Source: Chionis minor (taxonomy: Eukaryota; Chordata; Aves; Charadriiformes; Chionididae). From it: a stretch of DNA of 64,000 nt. This document shows positions 1 to 11,675 of the stretch, piece by piece. The notes beneath the pieces are model-generated. The model was not told the origin of the DNA. It saw nothing but the letters and a program-made list of their open reading frames with translations, and searched no databases. Positions within the stretch are counted from its first letter, which is position 1. Each line of letters starts with the position of its first letter. Where the stretch lies: NCBI GenBank assembly GCA_013398295.1, contig VZSF01010494.1, positions 146,283 through 210,282 of the forward strand, in the 5' to 3' direction. The translations under genes were made by a program, and so were the position numbers.

Positions 1-45
1 CCGCCGCCTGCTCCGCCAGCACGGCCTGCGGGCCCCGCTGCTCCT
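1..45 (+). CDS. YrbE-like gene, first visible exon (partial)
   Basis: Open from the window edge in the frame that joins in phase to the next exon (two bases of a Leu codon plus one). It ends at the good donor CCT|GTGAGT. It encodes about 15 residues (RRLLRQHGLRAPLLL). The left limit is the window edge, not a splice site. Confidence 0.6.
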
Positions 46-3000
46 GTGAGTGCGCGCCCGCGCCGCGGCCCGCCCGCTCCCGGCGGCGCGGCAGGTCGGG
101 GCGGCGGCGCCTCCGCGCCTCGCCGGGCGAGGGAGGGCGGCGGCGGCTCCTCCTCACCCCGACCCCTCTGTCTCGCCCAGCTCTGCAGGTCCGGACGCCG
201 GCAGCGGCCTGTCCCTGCAGCTCGACGCGCCCCCCCTGCTCTCCCAGCCCTCCTTCATCCTCGCCGGCACCAGCGCCATCCTCCCCTCGCCGCCCTCCTA
301 CCACAAGCCGCCGGTCCCCCACCACCCCGGCGCCGCCGGCTCCCCGGCGAGCTCAGCCGTCCCCAGGGAGGACCCGGCGCCCTCCACCTCCGCCAGCCAC
401 ATGAGGATCGCGCCCGCCCCGTCCAAGCCGCCCGGCCAGAGAGCGGCCGCGCCTCAGCCCTCCGACGGCCCAGCAGCCGCCCTGCGGCCCGGCGGCAGCG
501 TCGGCCTCGCCGTCTTCGGCGTCGGGCTCGTCAATAAAGCCTTGTTCCAAACCCTGCTGGAGGAAAACGGCTGCTGCCTGCTCTATGTGGTGGAGGACCA
601 GCTGGAGGAGGTGGAGCGTGCCTTCGGTGCCGAGTTCCTGGCCGGCACCAGGGTGCTGCGGCAGCAGGACGCCGACATCGCGCTCAACGATCAGCGGTAC
701 TGTCCACCGGTGACCCCTGCGCCCGCTGCGTCCCTGCCGCGAGGCCTGGGCGAGTGTCCCCGCGCACCGCTCGCTGCCCCGCTCGGGAGAGTGCCGCTGC
801 GCCGCGCTGGCCCCACGCGTGGGAGCAGAGTGAGAGCGAGGGGTCGCTGCAGGCGAAGCCTTACGTAGCGTGGCATGGGGGCTTGGGAAGTCCCTGCCAA
901 GCTCAGCTTGGCTGACGTGCCCAGAGTCCTTGGGAACTTGGAGGAGTTCAGCTGCAGGCAGCTCGGTTAAGGAATACAAAAAGCCCTTATTTTCGTCTGT
1001 TCTCATAGAGCAATAAGCAAAACGCTTCCCTGTGTTTTTCTGCCTCGGAGCAGCTGGCTGACATAGGTGGCTCTTTTGAAACACTTTTGGGATAAGCGAG
1101 GATTGCTGTAAATAGCAAAGATTGTGGCATTTTGCTTTATAGTTGAGCTGAACAAGTAACATCTAGTGATTCGGTTACAGTCGGTTCTCAAACCAATATT
1201 TGAAATACTGCAAAAGTGAAAGGCAGAGCTTTTAAGAAAGATGGATTTGATATTAGAAACTAAAGAACGATAATAAGCTAAGGTGTGCTGATCACTTGTT
1301 CAGTAGCTCTAACACATAAATACTTTCAATATCACTGTATGTGTTAACGAGCAGGATTTAACTCGCTTTCAAAGGACACCTTTAAAAGACTTTCTCCTTT
1401 AAGATGGAGGAAAAGCAATACAGTTCCACTTGTGATTTTAACCTGTGTATGTCGTCACATATTTCATCCTTGCAAGCAGGTACCAAGTTTCATTTATAAC
1501 ATAACAGCTGTCATAAAAATAACTGTAACTGAAGGGAGCTTTTGAGTGTTGGTCATTCTACTAAAAACCCTGTCCTCACTGAAGATCTTTCTTTTGACTC
1601 CTGCAGAGTCTCTGGAGCCATTATTTGTTCACCACCTGAAGAAGCCTCTGAGATTGTAATAGATGCTTTACGAGCAGGTAAGAAGAACAGCTGCAAACTC
1701 AGCTTTTATCTGTAGTCAGTGGCACGCAGCGAGGCAGACCTTGCATGCCTGCTAAACGCTTTAAATGTGAAGGCTTTCTCATTTCAGCAGTGTCTCTTCA
1801 GTTGTGCAAACTATCTATTAGAGATAGTTTAAGAGAAATTAACCCACTGATGGTGCTGATGTTAATGGCTTAACACCAATGGAGGTTGTATTGTTCTGGT
1901 CCCAGTACGGCCACGCAGTGTGTCTGGTCCTAGAAATACTGCTGGGATGCAGAGGAAAGCTGTCTGTCAAAGCCGTCCCCCTCCTTGGCGTCCGTAACCA
2001 GTTAGTAAAGCCACAGCTGGAGGCCAAAAGAGAGTTGGTGGCATCAACAAATAAAAAGCCGTGCTCCGGTTTCATCAAACATACTGGCTAGACTGTAATG
2101 GCATCTGTATGTTACTGCACGATAAAAACGTGGTGTGCAGACCGTGCCTTGCCTTCAGTCCTGCGTTCTGTACCGTTTTGCACAGGAAAAGGTGTGTTTT
2201 GCGAGAGGCTGCCCAGTTTTGACAGGCAGACGGCAGAAGCTTGTTTCGATGAAGCTGACAGATGTGGAAGACCGTTGGTGTGTGGATTCTACAAGTAAGC
2301 CCAGCATTTTTCTTCTGATTTATACTCGATAAGAAGCGTCTGTCTGAAAGTAGCATTGTTTCCTCGGGCTTTCCTGAATTTGTCCTCAAATAAACTTAGT
2401 TTCACTGCTGTTTGTTAATGTTGTTCATCTGGGAGTTAATTAGATTGGATTAATTCTTCATGCTTAATGGAGATAAAATCTAGCTGTCAAGAGATTAAAA
2501 TAAATGCTCGCTCTAATGGATGCTAGTGGAACTCAAAAGATGAAGCTTTCAGGATATGAAAGCTCCACTTTTTTTAGAACGGCCAAAGGCGGTTGGGGTC
2601 CCCATCTCTGCAGGCCTTTTGAGGTCTCGCAGTTGCTGCAGCTGGCTGGAGCTTCAGAGAAGGAAATGTTCCCATGGTGCTGTGCCTTTCTCTGAGGCAG
2701 TTTCTGGGTGTGTGGGTTTAGGTCATTTTTTGCTGATTTTTTTGTGCGTATACAACCACCAGGTCAGGCAGATCTGTGCCTTCAGTAACCATTGCAGCTG
2801 CTGAGATCTGCTTTTCACTGCTCCCTTGGAAAGCATTTAGTTCGCAGCACTGTTCAGTCTAGTAATGCCCTATGACATCAACCTTTGCTCAGGTATTAGA
2901 CTTCTGTACAAAACTGCCAACAATTAGACTTCTGTACAAAACCTCTCCCGACGTGTATTCTGCTTTTTGTGAATCTGAGGGGCTCTATCCATTTTTTTCC

Positions 3001-6000
3001 TGTTTGACAGCTTTGTTGCAGTAAACTAGAAATAACATTGGAAGAAGGCAGTTAATCAGCTATGTTCTTTAAAATAGAAGAGAAAAAGGCTGCTCTTCAA
3101 GTATACTTTCATAATATTGAAAACTTACTTTTTTAAACTTTTTTGTGTTTTCACTGATTTGCTAATTATATTCTGTACTTAGATGGTGTTGATCCTGTGA
3201 AACATAAGTACACGTGTTAGCAAATACTGTTGAAAGCTTGGAGTAACTCTTCAACAAAAGAACAAGCGACTTTTTGAAGTTCCTTTTAGAGCACCGTCTC
3301 CAGGGGCGTACTGCCCCCATCCACTCTGTAACTTCCCGCTGGGATGGGATTTCCAAGCACCGGGGTCTGCACAGAGCTGGGTTTTACCTCTGACTGGCAC
3401 CTTTGGAAGGGCTGGCGCTCGAGGGTTATTGAGCGTTGCAAACTACGTGGCCTTGAAAATTCTGCTTGATGTTAGAATGACTGGCCTGTTTGGTGGGAAC
3501 AGATTTATTGATCTTTGTGATATTTCCAGTTGTCATCTTACATCTGGGCCTAAATAATTGAAACAGAAGGAAAGTAGATTAATTTTCATTCGCTTCTGCT
3601 CTGTTGAACTTGCAGGGATTCAGGGAGCTCTGCTAAAAGCCAAGAATGCTGCTTTAAACTTGTGCTCGGCGTTTAACAGCACAGGCGGAGTGGATTTAGG
3701 TTGTTAGTAAAAACACGTGATTGTTTTGTGCTCCTCTGCTGAGAATAGTGAATTTCCTTGGAAATAAAACTTAGTTGGACAAATATATATGTATTTCCTA
3801 TACACTAATAAGTAATTCCACAAAATGTCTGCCCTAATGTTTGTTTTCTGTGTGAGTGCTGTATGTACAGGTCTGAGCCCAGCTGCAAGGTTGAAGCTCT
3901 GCTGAGGTTTTGGTCAACACTAACCGAGTATAAACTTGTAGGCAGGGCTTTAGGGAGAACTGTTGTGACTTACTGAAACTTGCAATGCTTTAGTCCCCAG
4001 AGTTTAATTTCTGTGTTAAAGTTGCTAGTTTAAGTCTCCACCAGTGCAGATATTTGGCTCATTTGCAAGAAGCAAAATCCATGCATAATGAGTGCCTGAA
4101 CTTCGAAAGCTGTATCTGTCTGGTGAGGTTCGTGTCACACGCTCGCCACTCTCTGCCGTTGAGTCGGCCCGGGTGACACCTCCCCTTCCAAACACACTGC
4201 ACCGCCATCCTCCTTTCTCTTTGAAGGCGTTTTGACCCAGCGCTGCAGTTCTTGTACAAGAAAGTCCGTGACGGCCAGGCACTGGGGAGGATCCACCGGA
4301 TATCGACCATCAGCAGCATATATCCAGCAGCGTCTCTGAGCTTCCTGAAAACGTCAGGTACCGAGCAACTTTCTCCTGAAAAGTTTGTGCTCAAAGGACT
4401 GGAAATGTATCTTGCCCCCTGTTCTGGTGGAAAGTCCCTGCTGTTTGCATAGCCTTAAGCTGCGTGGGTTTTATTTTGAGGAGCATTTTCTTTACCAATC
4501 TTCGTTTTTCTTGCATTTTCCTGTTTGCTTTTAGTATTAGTTTCTTTGATGTAGGGAGGTTTTTATATCAGTCTCAGTGCAGTTCAGAAATGTACGTTGA
4601 CTCTGCGTTTTAAACGTGGAGACCTTAATGCCCAGTTTTTTTTCTTCCAGGTGGAATTTTTTATAATGCTGCTGTGCACGACATAGATATTATCAGTTTG
4701 TTGTTGGGAGAGTGTGCGCCAGACACAATATTTTCACTGGGGCATGCATTCTGTGCAGGTAAGAATAAATCTTTTCATAGTTTATTGTGTACCTCTGGCC
4801 CTCAGTGCTACGATTGGGAAGAAAGAGTGCACGAGAGCACGGTAGCTGTGACATTAATTGTTCCATTGTAGAACAGTTGACAAAATAGTCTAGTGAAGTA
4901 GAAGGCAAGTTTCTCAAGAAGTTGTTGTAGACAGGGTATTTGGTGATGATTTCTGAATTTTGCCAGTTCCCCGCTGATGTGAAGCAGTTGCTGTAGAGGT
5001 GTCACCGAACTCTGCTCCGTGTGGGAATTGAGGGATATCGAGTTGCCATTTGAAGGCCAGAGTGCAGAAAATAATGAGCCAGGCTGTGTGCTTGCAAGAA
5101 CGTCAATGCCGTCTTTGTCCGTTCGTTGCTTTGTCTGATTTCTCTGGCACTTTCCTGTTGATCTCAGCACAGTGAAAGATGTGAATTTCCTGTGGATTGT
5201 GTCAAGCTGACAGGCACGCTCTGGGTTACCGGAATAATTTAAACTAACCATAAAACTGGAAGCTGCCATTTTTTAAACGGAAACGCAAAGTTTTAATTAA
5301 GATAATTGCAGCTGCCGCCAACCTTGACTGGCTCTTGTTAGAAGGTGTTGTATGCAATGTTATAATCTATGGTAAAGCATTGAAATGCAACAAACAAAAT
5401 GCCCCCGGGGGGATTTTGTACCATCTACTTTTTCTAGCTGTGTGCTGGAAGCTGCCTGGTCATGGCTGTAATAAGCTGCAGAGGCAGATGTGTTTGGAAG
5501 AAGAAGTGGAAGCCTTCTGTAGGGAGAGCCAGGGGCTGGGAAGGCAGAGTTCAGCCCCGGGCTGTGTGTTTCTGCAGAGCTGCTTGTTCTCCATCAGAAG
5601 TGCCGGTCAAGGTAAACCAGCCGGCGCACACTGCACAACGCGCTTTGCTGTCGCTGTTGCTTCCTGTTTGACGGTATTGCAGAGCCAGTGTCGCCTCTCA
5701 GAGGAAGAAGAGCACTTTGTAGTCGTAGTACTTGCTGGTTTGCTGTTCCTGGTGTGAGCGAGTGCCTTTTTTGTCACTCAGATATGGCCTACTTGAAGGA
5801 TGCAGACACTGTAGCGGTCAGCATGAAATTTCCTAGCGGAGCAATTGTTACTTTGGACATCAGTCAGCACTGCACTAAAAGCTGTGATCAGAGACTAGAG
5901 GTGCGTTCTTACTTTTCAGTCAAGTCTGTTGTGACACCACAGGCTAGCACAAGTCTCACCCTGTACGTGTTCACCTGGGGCAATGTGTGTTGTGCCCCAT

Positions 6001-7761
6001 GCCTATGCCTGCAAGCACGTTTCGCAAAACACCTCTGTACCTCGGCAGCGGTGGATTGCTTGTGTTCGTTTAATCCACAATCTGCTTTCTCTTTCGTTAC
6101 CCGAATTTTGCCTCTGTTTACATGTATTCTGTTGGGGTTATAAGCTGCATGCAAAGATACTAGAGCAGGAATTGGTGTCAGCTCTCCCGAGGCTGAAATG
6201 TTGTCTCACAGTTCATTTGTTGTCTTTTCAGGGTGTTTTTAGGTCTATGGCAAGCCAAGAGTTAAGGATATTAAAGGGGAAGAAAAGCGTAAACTCAGAG
6301 ACAAATTGTCTGTAAATTCCTGAAGTCATGAGTTACAGCAGATGCGTGGGCTGGATTTGGGAATAATACTTGTTAAATACGTAACAGAGCAGCTTTGCTC
6401 AGGTGGAAAAATAAAAGTGGAGGTATTGCATAAGCAGAGGCCACTGTACTACAGTGCATACCTGGTATTTTCTGTCGTGTCTGATCTGCACGAGGGGCTA
6501 TGGCAGTTGTAACTCCTGCTTTTAAAAGCTACTTTTTTCTTGGTTGTACGTCCCGGGGCTTCTGTAGACTAGCCAGGTGTTGAAGATCGAAAGCCTGATA
6601 ACTTAAAAACGTTGTTCTCTTTCCTGTTTGCTGCCTCCCTGCAGGTTCACGGTTCCCAAGGAACGTTACGGGTGGATAATCAGAATCCACTGGGGATTAC
6701 GGAGCACGGGACTTCGGTGTCCATATATTCACAGACCCAAGCTGATCGCTACAGAGACGCACACAGGGAGCTCTTCCGACACTTTCTGAGAACCCTGAAA
6801 GGTGGGACGAACCCTACGTTAGTGGCTAGTCTTGCTTTGGAGTCACTTTTCAGCGGAAACTTCCCTTGGAAGTGGTTCCAATAGCAATTGCAGTTTGGTG
6901 TTTGTGTCTGAAATCCCAAAAGAAGTGAGTAGGTGTGAAAAGGAGGAAAGAGATCGATCGTGGTTAAGTTGGAGGCAGTGCTGCGGAGGTGATGAGGGAG
7001 CTCCCCGTGGGGGAGCAGGGGGTTTCCCAGGCTGGCTGCTGCCCTGACAAGCACCGCTCTTCTCAGCGGGGCCCTGCAGAGCGCGGCAGTGGGTGCCTGC
7101 GGCTCGGTGAAACACGCCTGCAGTGGTCAGCCTGCCAAGGAGCTGGAGGTTGGATGAAGGTGCGGATGGCTGACCTTGATTCAGCACCCGAAAAGGAGTG
7201 ACTCGGCTTTGGGGGGTGCGCTGCTTTTCTCACTTTCAAGTCAGTGAGATGAGTGAGGGGTGGCGTGTTGATGTGAAACTGTGTTCTGAGAAGAAATGAA
7301 AATTGGGAGGGAAGATGACATTGACCTTGCTGGCATTTGTGAAGAAAGCAGCCATTCATAGCAGCAAGGAGACACTCATCTAGAGGCCTGGCTGCCCAGA
7401 AGGTATAAAAATACTTCTGCCGGCTGCGCTGACAGAAATACAGGATTTTAGTCACAGAACAGGAAGGGAGAGGAGGCTGAAACTTTCTTTTTAAAATCTG
7501 AGGCCCCAGGGCTGGGAGCTGAAGAGGGATGCCGTGGTGGGCGGCGACGTGCCGAAAGGCAGAGCAGGGGATAACACGGGCTTCATTCAGTGCTCCGCTC
7601 CTGTCCCCGCAGGCAAGGAACCCCCCATGATAACCAAAGAGCAGTTTCTCTGGACGATCCAGGTTGCTGCAGCTGCTGAACAGTCCTGGAGAAACGGATC
7701 TGCTGTCGACTTGCGCAACGAAGCAACAGACCCGTCTGTAATCAAGACTGAGATCGTGTGA
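1..7761 (+). CDS. YrbE-like Gfo/Idh/MocA oxidoreductase, partial at 5' end (9 exons)
   Basis: Joined exons 1-45, 181-696, 1607-1677, 2186-2294, 4227-4357, 4651-4758, 5782-5900, 6645-6801 and 7613-7761 keep one frame and give 467 residues up to a TGA at 7759-7761. The first ~115 residues are Pro/Ala/Ser-rich and look disordered. A Rossmann segment follows (VGLAVFGVGLVNK), then ICSPPEEASEIV, VFCERLPSF, KRFDPALQFL, GGIFYNAAVHDID and the C-terminal sheet domain ending near QRLEVHGSQGTL. This order is that of the myo-inositol dehydrogenase branch of the Gfo/Idh/MocA family, which oxidises sugars or polyols with NAD(P). Three usual key residues differ: the third Gly of GxGxxG is Asn, the EKP motif is ERL, and the Asp four residues before the active-site His is Asn. 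NAD(P) oxidoreduction is therefore a family inference, not certain. The true start lies left of the window. Introns hold nothing else recognisable apart from a small duplication at 2895-2942. Confidence 0.9.
181..696 (+). CDS. YrbE-like gene, N-terminal extension and Rossmann start
   Basis: Acceptor TCTCGCCCAG at 171-180 and donor CG|GTACTG at 697. It encodes the Pro-rich extension followed by the first beta-alpha-beta unit (VGLAVFGVGLVNKALF ... LLYVVEDQLEEVERAF ... ADIALNDQR). The exon is strongly CpG-rich compared with the following ones. Confidence 0.88.
1607..1677 (+). CDS. YrbE-like gene, exon with ICSPPEEASE motif
   Basis: Acceptor CTCCTGCAG, donor G|GTAAGAAG. It encodes VSGAIICSPPEEASEIVID, matching the fourth strand region of the dinucleotide-binding domain. 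Confidence 0.92.
2186..2294 (+). CDS. YrbE-like gene, exon carrying the altered EKP motif
   Basis: Acceptor TTTTGCACAG, donor AA|GTAAGC. It encodes GKGVFCERLPSFDRQTAEAC and onward. The family usually has E-K-P here, with Lys in the active site; this sequence has E-R-L. Confidence 0.93.
2895..2942. repeat. 28-bp direct duplication in intron
   Basis: ATTAGACTTCTGTACAAAAC occurs at 2895-2914 and again at 2923-2942, an exact copy with a 28-bp period. It looks like a recent local duplication without a known role. Confidence 0.9.
4227..4357 (+). CDS. YrbE-like gene, RFDP exon
   Basis: Acceptor CTTTGAAG, donor G|GTACCG. It encodes KRFDPALQFLYKKVRDGQAL; the (R)RFDP motif is typical of inositol-dehydrogenase-like members. 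Confidence 0.93.
4651..4758 (+). CDS. YrbE-like gene, HDID active-site exon
   Basis: Acceptor TTTCTTCCAG, donor G|GTAAGA. It encodes GGIFYNAAVHDIDIISLLLG. The His of HDID is kept. The residue four before it is Asn, where the inositol-dehydrogenase branch usually has Asp. Confidence 0.94.
5782..5900 (+). CDS. YrbE-like gene, C-terminal domain exon
   Basis: Acceptor TTTGTCACTCAG, donor GAG|GTGCGT. It encodes MAYLKDADTVAVSMKFPSGA through CDQRLE, a strand-rich part of the C-terminal domain. Confidence 0.93.
6645..6801 (+). CDS. YrbE-like gene, C-terminal domain exon
   Basis: Acceptor CTCCCTGCAG, donor G|GTGGGA. It encodes VHGSQGTLRVDNQNPLGI through YRDAHRELFRHFLRTLK. 'RY..AY..E...F' is the usual end of this fold. 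Confidence 0.93.
7613..7761 (+). CDS. YrbE-like gene, last coding exon
   Basis: Acceptor CTGTCCCCGCAG. It encodes the final helix (MITKEQFLWTIQVAAAAEQS, then W) and a tail ending KTEIV, then TGA at 7759-7761. Confidence 0.93.
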
Positions 7762-9614
7762 CACGTGCTGCCGTTTCCTGAGGCGCAGGATAACCGTGAG
7801 GCTGTGCTGCAGCGAGGGCTTTCCGCCCGGCCACGTCTCCACTGGAACCTGATAATGAGACTTGCGGTTTTGCTGTTTCTGCCGGGAGTGCCCAGAAGAT
7901 GGAGGCACTTTTGAACCAGGAGTGCTCGGCGCTGAGGCTGCAGATGTTTCTTAATGCGTCAGCCGGAGCCCTCAAGAAATTCTGGGCAGTTTAGTCCAGG
8001 TGGCTTTTCCTCCTGGAGAGCTCTGCTGGCTGTGGAACTCTGTTTTCCTGGGAGAAGATGGATGCTCCTCGGGCCGTGGTAAGGTGGTGTTGACCACCAC
8101 CAGCTGTGATGGGAACGGCGCAGGTGGATGGCTTTCCTGGCAGCTTCGCAAGGGAGGTGACGTTACGCTCCAAAAAAAATACACGAGCATCCGTCTGGTC
8201 TGTGCTCATTTCCCTTCAGTATTTGTAGGAATGTGACTTCTGTGCTGAACTCGCCTCTGAGCCTCCTATTTATTGTTTTGATTGTTCTTTTTACTGGGCT
8301 TTCTGAATCTTTTTGAGAAGAAGTTACGATCTTGTTTTCTTGAGGGGTGGGGAAGAGAAATGAAAAAGCAGAGAGGGAGAGGCCTCCAACCACCCTGATG
8401 TTCGAGAGAGATGAGAGACCTCATAGTAAGGCCATGAATTAAGGCTATTCTGTAGAGGAGCAGCACACCTGGGCATTTCAGTGATAAACACTGCGTTATT
8501 AACGGGGTTTTTCAGAAGCAATCTGTGAATTTGTGCAGGGGCCCTCTACAGCGTCTGTTACTGAGACCTGTGGCTGCTGGGTGGGTTATTCGGCAGCCGG
8601 GCTGCGCGTTGCCTGCGTTACTCGCTGCGGCAGCGAGGCAGCTGTCTGGAGGCTGTTGTTTTCCTTGCTTAAATGCAAATGTTGTATGTTAAAATTTTAG
8701 TAGCAGAAATGAACTAATAATCATGTTCTTTGAGTGTAGGAAGGACATCTGATTATGTATTTTAGAGGTGATTTTTTTTTTTACAGTCCAGCGGATCTGC
8801 AATATACACCACAGAAAATGATAGTGCCTTCGACAACAGGCAAATCTGCTTTTAAACCAGGTTATTTATACCTTTTTATTCTTGGGTTGAGCTTATTGCA
8901 GATGTATAGATTTGACTATTGTCTGTTTCTCACATGCCGGTTTTCAAGATAGTTGGAAGCTTTTTTATTGTATTAAAATAATGTTCTCACCTTGAGTGTT
9001 AGTTTATAAATGACGCTTCTTGCGGGCTTTTTTAGGTCAATCAATTTCCAGTTCCTTCATACCCAGTGTATGTTACTAAGACTAGAAATAGCGGTGACAT
9101 TTATAACTGAAGACAGTTCTCTCATGGAAATTGTTTTTAACGGTGTAATTTTTCAAACTCGGAAGAGCTATGTTTTAGTGATAAAGATTGCTATCAATTT
9201 CGTTCTCTATTTTCTAGTCATTTATTGGGGGGGTTGGGGAATTGCCTACACAGAAGGAGGCATTTTCCTCTCTGCAATCGCTGTGGCAATTTGTTAATAG
9301 CAAGCGGGTCTCTCTTTGGTGGGGTGTCAAGGCTGGCCGTGTGCGCCTGTGACTCCTGTGGGATGGGGTGTCCGCTTCCTTCGGAGCGCCGGGAGCAGAA
9401 AGCAGCAGGGAGCGTTCAGGGTGGGGCGGTTACCCCCTGTTACCGGCGCTGGTGCTGCGGCAGCTGCTGCTGTGCGGAGCCACGTCTCGCTAGGCTGGCG
9501 GCGGCGCGATGAAGCAAAGCAACCTCAGGCCCTTGGAGGTCTCAACGCCGTAAGGCTCACGCTGGTACAGGACGATGCTTTCCGTAAAATATAAGCGACA
9601 CTTTAGTTGCCAGC
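7762..9614. other. YrbE-like 3' UTR and intergenic space
   Basis: No supported gene. The left part must hold the 3' UTR of the YrbE-like gene. The clearest poly(A)-type hexamer on that strand is ATTAAA at 8972-8977, which is only suggestive. 8,650-9,240 is AT-rich. 9,300-9,500 is GC-rich without a conserved frame. Confidence 0.5.
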
Positions 9615-9636
9615 TGTTGTAATTCTCACATGTGCT

Positions 9637-9642
9637 TTTATT
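9637..9642 (-). terminator. TP73: Candidate TP73 poly(A) signal
   Basis: AATAAA on the minus strand, about 2 kb past the TP73 stop, just after a 17-base T run (plus-strand A run at 9651-9667). It would end a 3' UTR running 11,675 to about 9,615. The AATAAA near 11,032 is on the other strand. Confidence 0.45.
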
Positions 9643-11675
9643 GTGTTTCCAAAAAAAAAAAAAAAAAGAAACCACAGCTATAAAAATAACACATTTTCCA
9701 AAGATAACATTACAAAAAAATACCATTCATACTGTGCTTGGAGTGTATCAGTTAATACTGCCGGAAGAAGCCTTAGCTAACATTGAAAACATGAATGATT
9801 GTTTCAAAACCTTTAAAGCATTAAAGTGCTTTAATTAGCTGTTAACTCAGGACCTAGGTTCACATTTCAGCAGCGCCGAAGGAGTCAGGTTCCTAACGAG
9901 GGGCGTAACGGCCTCGAGGAGGCTGCACTCCCACCTGCAGCTCGCTCCAGGCAGGAGAGTGGAGGGGCAGGAGAGTGGAGCCAAGCTGGTCGCCGGAGGG
10001 AGAGGAGGAGAGGAGGCCACCTCCTGCATTCCCAAGGCTCGGAGCTGCTGTTGGACACGGAGACGAAGGCGGCGGAGGGAGGACCTGCGCCCCGGCGCTG
10101 CTGTGACGGCACATACAGAGGTCGCGCTCGTTTTCCCCATGATCCTCCCTGCCAGCGGGGCCAGACGCTGGCCTGGAAGGAGGAGAAGGCGCGTCTCTGC
10201 GGGGAGCCCTGAACATCGCAGCTGGGACTCGAGCTCTGGCTCTGCTGGTTGGAGGGTCCGGGGCTTTGTCAAGGGTCTCCCAGCTCCTCCCCAGCCGGGG
10301 GAGATGGGAATAGTCGCGGATCCGCCCTCCGGAGGTCTCCATCGCGGAGGCAATGTGGGGAGGAGATGCAGGAGTGGAAAGGTGCCGGGCAGCATCATTC
10401 TTGCGCAGATTCCCTCAGGCTGCCCGAAATCCCCCGCGACCCGAGGTTGAGGGGGCAGAGGAAGCAGCTCCCTGCGCGCCCACCCGCCCTCCGGACAGTG
10501 GCAGCCCCGGACGTGCCTTTCGGAGACGTGCAGTGGGATGTCACCTTGCCAAACGTGTAGGCACTGATAGGGGAGGGAGGGAGGGAACACACCTGCTTGT
10601 GTCCTCGCTTTCCGCTGAGGTTTTTTTTCCAGCCTCAATGAACAGACAAATTACAGCTGGAAAAAATGACCAGAAGCAGAAAACAAAACTGGAAAGACCT
10701 CACGTGGTCACCTCGTCCATCTCCTCGCTCCAGAGTGGGGTCACGTTCACACCTCCTCTGCTCCTGCTCGCCAGGCGAAACCCGTCTGCAAAACTCCCCC
10801 ACAGGAGCAGGGAGGGATTGTCTGGACCTCTGGCTCCCCAGGAGCTTCCACAGGCTTGTCCCCTTCTCCACAATTGCATGAAAGATCCAGAGGAGGAAAA
10901 AAAATTGAGTTTGGAATAGATAAGGCTGGAGACATGATTTTCTGCCTGTTTACATGCTAGAACATGAAATTAATTTACTTGACACTATAGTGTCTCAGAA
11001 GTAAGTATCAGTTTTTATAGCTTACATGAAAATAAATCTTTTTTTTTTCCTTACAGCACAATGAGTATACTGTATGTACATTTGCTTCTGTTTATATACA
11101 CAAATACTCATGTACATGAACACGTGGGGGACTGACAAACAGGTTCTTTTCTGCTCTACAAAGAACTGAAGGGAAGGGGTACTTCTGGCAGTCCGTCAGG
11201 AAAGCAGGTTGTGTCGCTTTGCATCAGTCACTGGCAGGGATCCGTGCGGGAAGGGAAGAGGAAAGGGTGAAGTCCGTTTTCCAGAGATGAAGGTCTGTCA
11301 GTTTTGGACACCTCCGAGGATGCGGCGCAGGGGCCGGCAGGCGGTAACGGAGACTGGCCGTGAAGAGAAAAGCGTGTGTCTCTGCGCCACGTCCCTGGGC
11401 TGCGGGAACGCTCTGCTAAAGCACAAACCAGCGTCAAGCACCGGAAAATCCGCCTGCGTCGGCTGAGCTGGCTCGGCCGCCCCCTCGGCTCTGCCCAAGC
11501 CACCGCGGTTTCCTGGCCACCTCCGGCGCGGCTCGGGGCTGCGCTTTCTCACATCGCTCGCAGTTCCCCTCCGGACAACAAAATTACACTTTTCCAGACA
11601 CCCAAGGCTGAAAATATTTTTCATAGGGGGTTTCGTTTCCCCCCCAGGTCTCTCGCTGCTGCCTCCTGGAGCCCC
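9643..11675 (-). other. TP73: Probable TP73 3' UTR
   Basis: About 2 kb between the TP73 stop and the candidate poly(A) signal, without supported coding sequence. 9,850-10,620 is very GC-rich and shows long open frames on both strands that resemble no known protein. 10,930-11,130 is AT-rich with TGTACATT and TATATACA-type stretches. The UTR extent is inferred. Confidence 0.45.

Noticed and set aside
50..868. Continuous open frame with ATG at 50, reading into the YrbE-like exon
   Set aside because: Its first 130 bp lie in an intron (GTGAGT at 46, CCCAG at 180), and after 696 it reads past a donor. Only 181-696 is exon.
353..1162. 269-codon open frame on the minus strand
   Set aside because: Opposite a real exon and GC-rich intron; no family resemblance.
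8755..8860. Exon-like segment after TTTTTTTTTTACAG near 8787
   Set aside because: No in-frame continuity with the YrbE-like gene, which already has a stop at 7759, and no known peptide.
9847..10638. 263-codon minus-strand open frame in the TP73 3' UTR region
   Set aside because: GC-rich low-complexity composition and overlapping open frames on both strands; no recognisable domain.
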